The position numbers and the translations under genes were made by a program. 64,000 bases of DNA from Burkholderia cepacia ATCC 25416 (GTDB lineage Bacteria > Pseudomonadota > Gammaproteobacteria > Burkholderiales > Burkholderiaceae), in assembly GCF_001411495.1 (NCBI RefSeq), contig NZ_CP012981.1, positions 1,116,001 to 1,180,000 of the forward strand, written 5' to 3'. Below the pieces are notes generated by a model. The model did no database searches, was not told the DNA's origin, and saw nothing but the letters and a program-made list of their open reading frames with translations. Positions 26,005-34,613 of this stretch are shown here, in pieces (the first letter of the stretch is position 1; each line of letters starts with the position of its first letter).

Positions 26005-29000
26005 TCACGCGACCTGCTGGTGCGACTGGCCGCCTGCCGGCGCCCGCCACTTCGCGAGCAGCGTGCTCCACTTCTGGCGTACCGCGCGCAGGTTGTTCTC
26101 CTTCACGTGGCCGTAGCCGCGAATGCCGTCCGGCAGCGCCGCGAGCTCGAGGGCGAGCGGGCGGTTGGCCGCGTTCAGCCTGGCCAGCACTTCGTCGATC
26201 AGCGCTTCGTACTCGCCGATCAGCGCGCGCTCGGAGCGGCGTTCCTCGGTGCGGCCGAACGGGTCGAGCCCCGTGCCGCGCAGGAACTTCGCCTTCGCGA
26301 GCCAGCGGAAGGCCGTCATCATCCACGGGCCGTACGCCTTCTTCACCAGATGGCCGTGTGAGTCCGTCTTCGCGAACAGCGGCGGCGCGAGGTGGAATTT
26401 CAGCTTCCAGTCGCCTTCGAACTGCGCGGACAGGCGCGCGAGGAACGCGGGATCGGACTGCAGCCGCGCGACCTCGTATTCGTCCTTGTACGCCATCAGC
26501 TTGAACAGGTTGCGGGCGACTGCTTCAGTCAGCTGCTCCTGCACCGTGTCGCCGTCCGCCAGTGCACGCTCGGCGGCGCGCACCTTGTCGACGAACGCCG
26601 CATAGCGCGCCGCATACGCGGCGTTCTGGTACGCGGTGAGGAATTCCACGCGCTTCGCGATCAGTGCGTCGACCGCCTTCTTCGTGTGCAGCGCGATCAC
26701 CGTGGCGCCTTGCGCGGGGCGTGCGTCGCCGGCCGCGGCCTGCTTCACGCTCGCCAGGTCGTACGCGGCGCGGCGGCCCCAGTCGAATGCCGCACGGTTC
26801 TTCTCGACCGATACCGCATTCAGCTCGATCGCGCGGACGAGCGACACGAGCGTGAGCGGCAGCCAGCCTTTCTGCCATGCGTAGCCGAGCACGAACGGGT
26901 TCGTGTAGATCGCGTCGCCGAGCAGCGCGACCGCGAAGCGGTTCGCGTCGATGAAGTCGACCGCTTCGCCGGCCGCCGCGCGGATGTCGTTCTCGGCGGA
27001 CAGGCCCGGGAATGCCCAGTTCGGGTTCTTGATGAACTCGGCGGTCGGCGTCTGCGCGCTGTTGACGACCACGCGCGTCGCGTCGTGCCGCATCCGCGAC
27101 GTGCACTCGTCGCCGGCCGTGACGATCGCGTCGCAGCCGATCACGAGGTCGGCCTCGCCCATCGCGATCCGCGTCGCATGGATGTCGGTCGGCGCGTGCG
27201 AGATCTGCACGTGGCTCATCACGGCGCCGCCCTTCTGCGCGAGGCCGGTGACGTCGAGCACGGTCACGCCCTTGTTCTCCAGGTGCGCGGCCATCCCGAG
27301 CAGCGCGCCGATCGTGACGACGCCCGTGCCGCCGACGCCCGTGACGAGCACGCCGTATGCGCGGTCGATGTCCGGCAGCGTCGGTTCGGGAATGGGCGGC
27401 AGTGCGTTGCCGTCGACCGACACGGCTTTCGGCTTCTTCAACTGGCCGCCCTCGACCGTGACGAAGCTCGGGCAGAAGCCCTTCACGCACGAGAAGTCCT
27501 TGTTGCAGCTCGACTGGTTGATCTGGCGCTTCGTGCCGAATTCGGTTTCCAGCGGCTCGACCGACAGGCAGTTCGACTGCACCGAGCAGTCGCCGCAGCC
27601 TTCGCACACCGCGTCGTTGATCACCACACGCTTCGCCGGGTCCGGATAGGTGCCGCGCTTGCGGCGGCGGCGCTTCTCGGTCGCGCAGGTCTGGTCGTAG
27701 ATCAGGATCGTCGTGCCTTCGATCTCGCGCAGCTCGCGCTGCACGTCGTCGAGCTGGTCGCGATGATGGATCGGCACGCCCGGCGCGAGCAGCGCCTTCT
27801 GGCTGTCGTACTTCTCCGGCTCGTCGGTGACGATCACGATCTTCTTCGCGCCTTCCGACGCGAGCTGGTGCGTGATCTGCGGCACCGTCAGCACGCCGTC
27901 GACCGGCTGGCCGCCCGTCATCGCGACGGCGTCGTTGTAGAGGATCTTGTAGGTGATGTTCGCTTTCGACGAGATCGCCGCGCGCACCGCCAGCAGGCCC
28001 GAGTGGAAATAGGTGCCGTCGCCGAGGTTCGCGAACACGTGCTTCTCGTCCGTGAACGGCGCCTGGCCGATCCACGGCACGCCTTCGCCGCCCATCTGGC
28101 TGAAGGTGCTCGTGTTGCGGTCCATCCACACGGTCATGTAGTGGCAGCCGATGCCGGCGATCGCACGCGAGCCTTCCGGCACGTTGGTCGACGTGTTGTG
28201 CGGGCAGCCCGAGCAGAACCACGGCTTGCGCTCGGTCTGCACGTGCGGCTTCGCGAGCGCCATTTCCTTCGCGTTGATCACCGCGAGCCGCGCGGCGATG
28301 CGCGCGCGCACGTCGGACGGCAGCTCGAACTTCTCGAGGCGCGTCGCGATCGCCTTCGCGATGATCGCGGGCGACAGCTCGTAGTGCGCGGGCAGCAGCC
28401 AGTTGCCCATCGGTACCGACCATTCGCCGCCGGCGCCGTCCTTTTCGTCGAACTTGCCGAACACGCGCGGCCGCTGGCCGTCGGGCCAGTTGTACAGCTC
28501 TTCCTTGATCGCGTATTCGAGGATCTGGCGCTTTTCCTCGACGACGAGGATTTCGTCGAGGCCGCGCGCGAACGCCTGGGCGCCCTGCGCTTCGAGCGGC
28601 CACACGCAGCCGACCTTGTAGAGCCGGATGCCGATCCGCGCGCAGGTTTCGTCGTCGAGGCCGAGGTCGGTCAGCGCCTGGCGCACGTCGAGGTAGGCCT
28701 TGCCGCCGGTCATGATCCCGAAGCGCGCGTTCGGCGAATCGATTTCGATGCGGTCGAGCTTGTTCGCGCGCACATAGGCGAGCGCCGCGTACCACTTGTA
28801 GTCGAGCAGCCGCGCTTCCTGCACGAGCGGCGGGTCGGGCCAGCGGATGTTCAGGCCGCCTTCCGGCAGGATGAAGTCGGTCGGCAGCACGATCTCGGTG
28901 CGATGCGGGTCGATGTCGACCGATGCCGACGATTCGACCACGTCCGTCACGCACTTGAGCGCGACCCACAGGCCCGAGTAGCGGCTCATCGCCCAGCCGT

Positions 29001-29595
29001 GCAGGCCGAAATCGAGATATTCCTGCACGTTGGACGGGAACAGCACGGGCAGCCCGCAGGCCTTGAAGATGTGTTCGGACTGGTGCGCGAGCGTCGACGA
29101 TTTCGCCGCGTGGTCGTCTCCGGCGAGCACCAGCACGCCGCCGTGCTGCGACGAGCCGGCCGAGTTCGCGTGCTTGAAGACGTCGCCGGTGCGGTCGACG
29201 CCCGGGCCCTTGCCGTACCACATGCCGAACACGCCGTCGTGCTTCGCGCCGGGGTAAAGGTTCACCTGCTGCGAGCCCCACACGGCGGTGGCGGCGAGAT
29301 CTTCGTTGAGGCCGGGCTGGAAGACGATCTGGTGGGCCGCCAGGTGCTGCTTGGCTTTCCAGAGCGACAGATCGAGGCCGCCGAGCGGCGAGCCGCGGTA
29401 GCCGGAGATGAAGCCGGCCGTATTGAGACCGGCGGCGCGGTCGCGTTCCTGCTGGAGCATCGGCAGGCGCACGAGGGCCTGGATGCCGCTCATGTACGCG
29501 CGACCGCGCTCAAGTGTGTATTTGTCGTCAAGCGTGACGGACTTCAGCGCGGCTTCTAGCGACGCGCGTTGGTCTGCGTCTAGCGGGGCATTCAT
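26005..29595 (-). CDS. Fused indolepyruvate ferredoxin oxidoreductase (IorA-IorB type)
   Basis: A 1196-residue TPP enzyme oxidising aryl 2-oxo acids (indolepyruvate, phenylpyruvate) to aryl-acetyl-CoA. The N-terminal part has the pyrimidine-binding domain (GYRGSPLGGLD). The middle has the TPP-binding region (SGCPHNTSTNVPEGS; NLGDGTYFHSG) and an Fe-S segment with CEGCGDCSVQSNC and CNKDFSCVKGFC. About residues 730-930 hold the gamma-type domain (VLVTGVGGTGVVTIGALLGMA), followed by a C-terminal region unique to the fused form. Archaeal enzymes are two subunits; long fused forms occur in proteobacteria. The start at 29595 has GGAGGAG upstream. It is a single gene. Its product could feed the phenylacetate pathway encoded at 34-38 kb. 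Confidence 0.9.
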   Translation of the reverse strand: MNAPLDADQRASLEAALKSVTLDDKYTLERGRAYMSGIQALVRLPMLQQERDRAAGLNTAGFISGYRGSPLGGLDLSLWKAKQHLAAHQIVFQPGLNEDLAATAVWGSQQVNLYPGAKHDGVFGMWYGKGPGVDRTGDVFKHANSAGSSQHGGVLVLAGDDHAAKSSTLAHQSEHIFKACGLPVLFPSNVQEYLDFGLHGWAMSRYSGLWVALKCVTDVVESSASVDIDPHRTEIVLPTDFILPEGGLNIRWPDPPLVQEARLLDYKWYAALAYVRANKLDRIEIDSPNARFGIMTGGKAYLDVRQALTDLGLDDETCARIGIRLYKVGCVWPLEAQGAQAFARGLDEILVVEEKRQILEYAIKEELYNWPDGQRPRVFGKFDEKDGAGGEWSVPMGNWLLPAHYELSPAIIAKAIATRLEKFELPSDVRARIAARLAVINAKEMALAKPHVQTERKPWFCSGCPHNTSTNVPEGSRAIAGIGCHYMTVWMDRNTSTFSQMGGEGVPWIGQAPFTDEKHVFANLGDGTYFHSGLLAVRAAISSKANITYKILYNDAVAMTGGQPVDGVLTVPQITHQLASEGAKKIVIVTDEPEKYDSQKALLAPGVPIHHRDQLDDVQRELREIEGTTILIYDQTCATEKRRRRKRGTYPDPAKRVVINDAVCEGCGDCSVQSNCLSVEPLETEFGTKRQINQSSCNKDFSCVKGFCPSFVTVEGGQLKKPKAVSVDGNALPPIPEPTLPDIDRAYGVLVTGVGGTGVVTIGALLGMAAHLENKGVTVLDVTGLAQKGGAVMSHVQISHAPTDIHATRIAMGEADLVIGCDAIVTAGDECTSRMRHDATRVVVNSAQTPTAEFIKNPNWAFPGLSAENDIRAAAGEAVDFIDANRFAVALLGDAIYTNPFVLGYAWQKGWLPLTLVSLVRAIELNAVSVEKNRAAFDWGRRAAYDLASVKQAAAGDARPAQGATVIALHTKKAVDALIAKRVEFLTAYQNAAYAARYAAFVDKVRAAERALADGDTVQEQLTEAVARNLFKLMAYKDEYEVARLQSDPAFLARLSAQFEGDWKLKFHLAPPLFAKTDSHGHLVKKAYGPWMMTAFRWLAKAKFLRGTGLDPFGRTEERRSERALIGEYEALIDEVLARLNAANRPLALELAALPDGIRGYGHVKENNLRAVRQKWSTLLAKWRAPAGGQSHQQVA

Positions 29596-29925
29596 TAACT
29601 GTCTCCTCCACCCGGTCTGGGATCACCAAAACTTCGGTTGCGTCGGCATCTTTTGGATGCGTCGGCAGTGGCCGGCATGTTCGCCGGTTTTAAGCGATGG
29701 TAGCACTGGGGCAAACCCGCCGCCCATCGGTTGCAATGCGGGGAGAACCGCGGCGGCGCACCGTAAAAGAGGGGCTGAATCATGCGTTACATCATGTAAA
29801 AGCATGTAAGGCCGCGTTCATCTGCGCGCAAATGCCGTTAATCTTGTCGGCCTGCCGGAGGTGCCCGGTCGCGTCGGTCTGTTTCGACGCATCGGGGAGG
29901 CGCCGGCAGTTTTACAGGAGGTGCA
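29596..29925. other. Divergent intergenic region (330 bp)
   Basis: No gene seen. It contains the leader of the oxidoreductase gene (GGAGGAGACAG just before its start) and the promoter of the small secreted protein gene. An AT-richer patch around 29790-29845 (ATGTAAAAGCATGTAAGG) may carry a -10 element for the rightward gene. Short TGTAA repeats are visible at about 29797 and 29807. Confidence 0.35.
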
Positions 29926-30120
29926 ATGAACACACGTCATATCCAGAGTTTCCTGATCGTGTCCGCCGCGTTTTTCTCGATGACCGGCCCGGTGCACGCG
30001 CGAGGCGCGAGCGCACTGGCGGCAGCCGGCGCGCAGATGCAGCAGATCGCGCCGGCCCAGGACGCCGTCGCGCAGCCGTCGGCCGAGCGCGCCGTCGCGT
30101 CGAAGGCGAACGCGCGTTGA
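29926..30120 (+). CDS. Small secreted protein of unknown function (64 aa)
   Basis: The ATG at 29926 has an excellent ribosome site (AGGAGGTG, 3-4 bases upstream of the start triplet context). The first 26 residues are a signal peptide (MNTRHIQSFLIVSAAFFSMTG to VHARG). The mature part is about 38 residues, Ala/Gln-rich with a basic end. No domain recognised. A strong shared terminator follows 36 bp later. Coding is likely because of the signal, ribosome site and codon bias, though such short frames can mislead. Confidence 0.6.
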   Translation: MNTRHIQSFLIVSAAFFSMTGPVHARGASALAAAGAQMQQIAPAQDAVAQPSAERAVASKANAR

Positions 30121-30155
30121 TCCGTTCGCGCGGCCGGCGGGCCGCGCCGGAATGC

Positions 30156-30191
30156 AAAAAGGGCGGGAATCCTCGGATTCCCGCCCTTTTT
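30156..30191. terminator. Bidirectional terminator between the small secreted gene and hppD
   Basis: AAAAAGGGCGGGAATC (30156-30171) pairs perfectly with GATTCCCGCCCTTTTT (30176-30191) over a 4-base loop. The A and T runs make it work both ways, and it lies between two converging genes. Confidence 0.92.
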
Positions 30192-30253
30192 CTTTGTGCC
30201 GCCGGATCGGGCGGGTTGCCGGGTTGCCCCGGAGCAGCCGCCCGCCGGATGCG

Positions 30254-31351
30254 TCAGGCCTTGTCCTGCACGACGCCGCGACGGATCTGGTCGAGCTCGA
30301 TCGATTCGAACAGTGCCTTGAAGTTGCCTTCGCCGAAGCCCTGGTTGCCCTTGCGCTGGATGATCTCGAAGAAGATCGGTCCGATCTGGTTCTCGGTGAA
30401 GATCTGCAGCAGCAGGTCGTCGCGCGCGCCGTCGATCAGGATCTTGCGCTTTTTCAGTTCGTCCAGCGATTCGCCGTGGTTCGGCACGCGGCGGTCGACC
30501 AGTTCGTAATACGTGTCGATCGTGTCGAGCAGCTTCACTTCCTTGCTGCGCAGGCCGTCGACCGCCTGGTAGATGTCGCTGGCGCCGAGCGCGATGTGCT
30601 GGATGCCTTCGCCGTGGTATGCGTCGAGGTATTCCTGGATCTGGCCGGCCGTATCCGAGCCTTCCTCGTTGATCGGGATGCGGATCTTGCCGCACGGCGA
30701 CGTCATCGCCTTCGACTTCACGCCCGTCACCTTGCCTTCGATGTCGAAGTAGCGCACTTCGCGGAAGTTGAACAGGCGCTCGTAGAACTCGGCCCATTCC
30801 TGCATGCGGCCGCGATGCACGTTGTGCGTCAGGTGGTCGATATAGGTGAGGCCGTGGCCGACCGGGTTCGGGTTCGCGCCGGCGATCGGCTCGAAGTCGA
30901 CGTCGTAGATGCTGATGTCGCCGATTGCGCCCGGCTGCGCGCCGTTCTTGCCGCGCCAGCGGTCGACGAAGTAGATCAGCGAATCGCCGATGCCCTTGAT
31001 CGCCGGGATGTTCAGCTCCATCGGGCCCGTCTTGTTGTCGAAGCCCCATGCGCCGAGTTCGAGCGCGCGCTTGTACGCCTTCGCGGCGTCCTGCACGCGG
31101 AACGCGATCGCGCAGATCGACGGGCCGTGCAGGCGCGCGAAGCGTTGGGCGAACGAATCGGGTTCGGCGTTGATGATGAAGTTGATGTCGCCCTGGCGGT
31201 ACAGCGTCACGTCCTTGTGGCGGTGGCGCGCGATCGCGGTGAAACCCATCCGTTCGAACAGCTGTCCGAGCGCTTTCGGGTCCGGCGCCGTGTATTCGAT
31301 GAATTCGAAGCCGTCGGTGCCGACGGGGTTGTCCCAGTTCGGGATCTGCAT
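30254..31351 (-). CDS. hppD: 4-hydroxyphenylpyruvate dioxygenase
   Basis: The 365-residue Fe(II) enzyme converts 4-hydroxyphenylpyruvate to homogentisate in tyrosine catabolism. It has two VOC-fold halves. The iron ligands are recognisable as the His in IDHLTHNV, the His in IQHIAL and the Glu in GPIFFEIIQRKG, and the C-terminal GFGEGNFKALFESIE is the family signature. The start at 31351 (MQIPNWDNP) has AGGAG upstream; a longer in-frame extension is not coding. It is divergent from an Lrp-type gene 212 bp away. Homogentisate dioxygenase genes are not in this window. Confidence 0.95.
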   Translation of the reverse strand: MQIPNWDNPVGTDGFEFIEYTAPDPKALGQLFERMGFTAIARHRHKDVTLYRQGDINFIINAEPDSFAQRFARLHGPSICAIAFRVQDAAKAYKRALELGAWGFDNKTGPMELNIPAIKGIGDSLIYFVDRWRGKNGAQPGAIGDISIYDVDFEPIAGANPNPVGHGLTYIDHLTHNVHRGRMQEWAEFYERLFNFREVRYFDIEGKVTGVKSKAMTSPCGKIRIPINEEGSDTAGQIQEYLDAYHGEGIQHIALGASDIYQAVDGLRSKEVKLLDTIDTYYELVDRRVPNHGESLDELKKRKILIDGARDDLLLQIFTENQIGPIFFEIIQRKGNQGFGEGNFKALFESIELDQIRRGVVQDKA

Positions 31352-31563
31352 GGCGTGTCTCCTGTGGGGGCGATCGGCCGCGGCGACGTGCGCCTGTCCG
31401 GCCTGGTTCGATGTCGAACGTGGCACACGCGGCGGCGTGCGCGACGAATCGGTACGTGCGACAGAGTGTAGCGGGCAGTCGCGAGCGTAAACTTGCGAAC
31501 TTGATCGCCCGGACCTACGATGGCGCAATTTTCAGTCTTGAAATAATCATTGGAGGGCAGAAG

Positions 31564-32088
31564 ATGGCGCACGCCGAATTGGATGCCATCGACCGGCGGA
31601 TTCTCGCGATTCTTCAGGAGAACGGGCGCCTGTCGAACCAGGAGATCGCCGAGCGCGTGAACCTGTCGCCGAGCCCGTGCCTGCGGCGGATCAGGCGGCT
31701 CGAGGAGATCGGCGTGATCACCGGTTATGTCGCGCTGCTGAATCCGCAGAAGCTCGGGCTCGACCTGCTCGCGTACGTGAGCGTGCGGCTCGAGAAACGC
31801 GGCGGCCCGGCGCCGGTACGGGTCGACGAAACGTCGGCGCGCGCGGGCGCGACCCATGCGGAGCTGTTTCGCGCGGCCGTGCAGACCTGGCCGGAAGTGG
31901 TCGCGTGCCACGCGATGACGGGGGACATGGATTACCTGCTGCGCGTGCAGGTCGAGGACATGGCGCATTTCTCCCGCTTCGTGCAGGAGCATTTGCTGCA
32001 TCACCCGTCGGTGATCGACGTGAAGACGAGCTTTTCGCTCGAATGCTTCAAGGAGACGACGGCGTTGCCGATTCGGTCGGTGCGCTAG
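31564..32088 (+). CDS. Lrp/AsnC family transcriptional regulator
   Basis: A 174-residue regulator. The N-terminal helix-turn-helix (LSNQEIAERVNLSPSPCLRRIRRLEE, about residues 20-45) is followed by the RAM/ligand-binding domain (VVACHAMTGDMDYLLRV, VIDVKTSFSLECFKETTALP). Between them is an insertion of about 20 residues (RGGPAPVRVDETSARAGATH) that makes it longer than standard Lrp proteins (about 150-165). The ATG at 31564 has GGAGGG 6-7 bases upstream. It is divergent from hppD and is the best candidate for its control by an aromatic amino acid or keto acid. Confidence 0.88.
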   Translation: MAHAELDAIDRRILAILQENGRLSNQEIAERVNLSPSPCLRRIRRLEEIGVITGYVALLNPQKLGLDLLAYVSVRLEKRGGPAPVRVDETSARAGATHAELFRAAVQTWPEVVACHAMTGDMDYLLRVQVEDMAHFSRFVQEHLLHHPSVIDVKTSFSLECFKETTALPIRSVR

Positions 32089-32146
32089 TTGCGCGGCGGG
32101 GAGGGAGGGGCCGGGCGCGCGGAAGGCGCGGCCCGGCTGGCCGACG

Positions 32147-32794
32147 TTACGCCGTCAGGGCGGCGGGCATCAGCGATTCGATGAACTTCGTGGTGCGGCG
32201 CGCCTGGCGCTTCATCGCGTAGTCGAACACCGCGGCCTGCTCCTGCAGCATCTCGGCGATGATCGTCGAGTGGTCGGCCGGCGGCAGCGACAGGTACGCA
32301 TCGGCCTCGCCGTACGCATACTCGATCCGCATCCCGGATTTCTTCGCGATGTGCATCATCGTCGCGTTACGCGACAGGCAGTGCATGTACAGCGTCGTCA
32401 CGTGCGTGTTGCGGCTGCGGATCGCCGCGCGTTCGAACAGCTTCGAGCCGACACCGCGGCCGCGTGCGCTTTCGAGCACCGACACGCCGAATTCGGCCGT
32501 GCGCTTGTCGCCCTCGGCCGGCAGGTAGGCCAGGTGGCCGACGCCGATCAGTTCGAGGTCGTGGTCGAACACGCCGAACACGGTGTCGCGACCGAAGTCG
32601 ATCGTACGGACATAGTTCTCGAGCACGTGGTCGGGCACCATCTGGCCGAAGCGCAGCAGGCGGTCCTCTTCGTCGAGCGAGAGAAAGTGGGTGAGCATCT
32701 GCTCACGGTCTTTGGAAGCCAGTTCCCTGACGAGAACCGGCGCAGTACCGGCGGTGCCGACGACATCGGCAGAGCCGTTGAATCGCGTGTTCAT
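32147..32794 (-). CDS. GNAT family N-acetyltransferase
   Basis: A 215-residue protein with the GNAT core at about residues 20-165. The acetyl-CoA loop is in VLESARGRGVGSKLFERAAIRSRN (R-x-x-G-x-G/A type), followed by a strand and LYMHCLSRNATMMHIAKKSGM. Such enzymes acetylate amines of small molecules, antibiotics, tRNA or proteins. Substrate unknown. The start at 32794 follows an AT-rich regulatory-looking region with nested palindromes (32909-32974). It converges on the Lrp gene. Confidence 0.85.
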   Translation of the reverse strand: MNTRFNGSADVVGTAGTAPVLVRELASKDREQMLTHFLSLDEEDRLLRFGQMVPDHVLENYVRTIDFGRDTVFGVFDHDLELIGVGHLAYLPAEGDKRTAEFGVSVLESARGRGVGSKLFERAAIRSRNTHVTTLYMHCLSRNATMMHIAKKSGMRIEYAYGEADAYLSLPPADHSTIIAEMLQEQAAVFDYAMKRQARRTTKFIESLMPAALTA

Positions 32795-32908
32795 CGTGGG
32801 TTCCTCAATGTGTGACCGTACAGCGGGTTGTGCAATGCAGCAGCATTTTACCCGACCGTCAGCCCTCTGATTGGGGAAAACCCGTATTTAACGATGTTTG
32901 AGCTGGAG

Positions 32909-32974
32909 GATGAATTCTAAATCCGCTTAGTTAATCTGCTATCTATTTGATTTTAAATGGATTTAAAATTCATC
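32909..32974. repeat. Nested AT-rich inverted repeats upstream of the GNAT gene
   Basis: GATGAATTCTAAATCC at 32909-32924 and GGATTTAAAATTCATC at 32959-32974 are inverted copies matching at 15 of 16 positions, 34 bases apart. Inside the right part a perfect palindrome, ATTTTAAAT-GG-ATTTAAAAT, spans 32950-32969. The block is far richer in A+T than the surroundings. It sits in the 244-bp gap between the TetR stop and the GNAT start and could be a regulator-binding region or a transcript hairpin. Confidence 0.6.
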
Positions 32975-33038
32975 ATATGAAACGCGCGGCGGGCGGTCGC
33001 AGTGTGCCCATCGCGCAACGCTTGCTGCTGCGCGGCAA

Positions 33039-33644
33039 TCAGGCGGCCGTCGACAGCCCGCGTTCGATCAGGTCGATCACCTGCTCGGCGAAGTCGCGGT
33101 AGCCGAGGCGGCCGCCGGGCTTCAGCCACGTGAACGTCCAGTTGATCATCCCGAACACCATCATCGTCACGGAAGTCTGGTTTTCCTTCGAGATGCGGTC
33201 CGGGTACGCGCGCGCCAGCTGTCGCGTGAATGCCGCGACGATGTCGCGCTGGCGGTCGAGCACGATTTCACGCTGCGCGTCCTCGAGATACTTCACGTCG
33301 TTGAGCAGCGCGACGTGGCGGCTGTGCGATGTCTCGTATTCGGCGAGGAACGCGCGCACGAGCTCCGCGAACGCGTCGCGCTCGCTGAGGCCGCGCCGCT
33401 GGCTCGCCCCTTCGACCTCGGCGATGATCAGCATCAGCCGTTTCGTGTAGCGGTCGAGCAGGTCGAACAGGATCGCTTCCTTGCTCTCGTAATAGTGATA
33501 GAGGCGTGCTTTCGACGTGCCGCTCGCGGTCGCGAGATCGGACATCGACGTGCTCGGATAGCTCGTCTGCGCGAATTTGTCGGCGGCCAGATCGAGGATC
33601 TGCTCGCGCTGGGATTCGTGGTCGGGCGCTCGGGTACGGGCCAT
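33039..33644 (-). CDS. paaR: TetR family regulator, probable repressor of phenylacetate catabolism
   Basis: A 201-residue TetR-type protein. The N-terminal HTH is in MSDLATASGTSKARLYHYYESKEAILFDLL (about residues 33-62), then an all-helical ligand domain. It lies downstream of paaE and the DUF1835 gene, in the same direction. In Burkholderia a TetR protein encoded beside paaABCDE is reported to repress these genes and respond to phenylacetyl-CoA; I identify it with that by position. A perfect palindrome typical of TetR operators lies in the paaA promoter. Symbol assigned by context. Confidence 0.75.
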   Translation of the reverse strand: MARTRAPDHESQREQILDLAADKFAQTSYPSTSMSDLATASGTSKARLYHYYESKEAILFDLLDRYTKRLMLIIAEVEGASQRRGLSERDAFAELVRAFLAEYETSHSRHVALLNDVKYLEDAQREIVLDRQRDIVAAFTRQLARAYPDRISKENQTSVTMMVFGMINWTFTWLKPGGRLGYRDFAEQVIDLIERGLSTAA

Positions 33645-33660
33645 GGTCGAATGCGGAAGA

Positions 33661-34485
33661 TTAGCGGTGCGTGGCGGCCGCGCGGGCCGCGCGCACCTGC
33701 GTGGAAGAGAGGGCGTCGGGCGTGTCGTCCTGCAGCTCGAGCCGGCCGGCCGCCGCGAGTTCGCGGCAGCGCCACCAGGCGATCGAGTCGCTGACGAACA
33801 GCCCGCCGCGATCGGCGTCGGCCATGATGCTGCCGACGAGGCGCCGCGCGGGTAGCCAGTCGGTTTCCGCGCGCGCGAGGATCAGCGCGTCGAGTTCTTC
33901 ATAGTGGCCGCTCTTGATCGTGTTGCTGACCCAGTAGCGCAGTTCGGCGTTCTGGTGCTTCGCCTCCTGCCATTCGAGCGCGAGGCGGCCGATGCGCAGC
34001 ACCGAGATCGGCGCGGCCACCGGACGCTTGCGCGCCAGTTCGGCGGGCGAGAACATGCCGGTCGCGCATGCCTGGTCGGTGCGCGACAGCGACGCGCGCT
34101 GCGCCGGATCGAGGTCGGCGGCCGACAGCCGCACTTCGTTCAGGCGTTGCGGGACATTGCGCAGGTGATAGGCGACGCGCCGCAGCAGCAGCTTGTCGCC
34201 GACGCTCGGCGCATGCCACACCACCACCTGGCCCGTCTCCGTCGCCAGCTGGTCGAGGCGTGCGAATTCGGCTTCGATCTCTGCGTTCCAGTCGGGAATC
34301 TGGTCGCCGAGCACGCGCTGCCAGAAGGCTGCGCGCGTGTCGGGCGTCTCGTCGGCCCCCTTGAGCGGCCCGACGCCGAGATCGTCGAGCAATCCGACGA
34401 CATGCTCGTCGCGCCCGGCTTGCGCGAGTGCCTCGTGCAGCGACGCGGCGGCGGTGCCGCCCTGAATCACATGAATGGTACTCAT
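33661..34485 (-). CDS. DUF1835 domain-containing protein
   Basis: A 274-residue cytosolic protein. The N-terminal DUF1835 domain begins IHVIQGGTAAASLHEAL and includes LLDDLGVGPLKG and VVVWHAPSVGDKLLLRRVAYHL. The C-terminal part (about 170-250) resembles the DUF3658 partner domain with EELDALILARAETDWLPARRLVGSIMAD. Function is unknown. The gene is 16 bp upstream of the TetR gene, so the two are likely co-transcribed. It is separated from paaE by a strong terminator, so it is not simply part of the paa transcript. Complete. Confidence 0.82.
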   Translation of the reverse strand: MSTIHVIQGGTAAASLHEALAQAGRDEHVVGLLDDLGVGPLKGADETPDTRAAFWQRVLGDQIPDWNAEIEAEFARLDQLATETGQVVVWHAPSVGDKLLLRRVAYHLRNVPQRLNEVRLSAADLDPAQRASLSRTDQACATGMFSPAELARKRPVAAPISVLRIGRLALEWQEAKHQNAELRYWVSNTIKSGHYEELDALILARAETDWLPARRLVGSIMADADRGGLFVSDSIAWWRCRELAAAGRLELQDDTPDALSSTQVRAARAAATHR

Positions 34486-34509
34486 CGGCCTGTCGTCAAC
34501 AAAAGAAAA

Positions 34510-34551
34510 CCGCCGGCCGGGCGGACGTTGCGATGTCCAGCCGGCCGGCGG
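34510..34551 (-). terminator. Rho-independent terminator of the paa operon
   Basis: CCGCCGGCCGG (34510-34520) pairs with CCGGCCGGCGG (34541-34551) over a 20-base loop. On the minus strand the stem is followed by TTTTCTTTT. It lies 63 bp beyond the paaE stop and before the DUF1835 start. Confidence 0.75.
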
Positions 34552-34613
34552 CCCCTAGTGTAAGCGAGATGTGTGACGGCGAGAAACCGTCCGGCGCCGC
34601 GACGCGACGTCGC

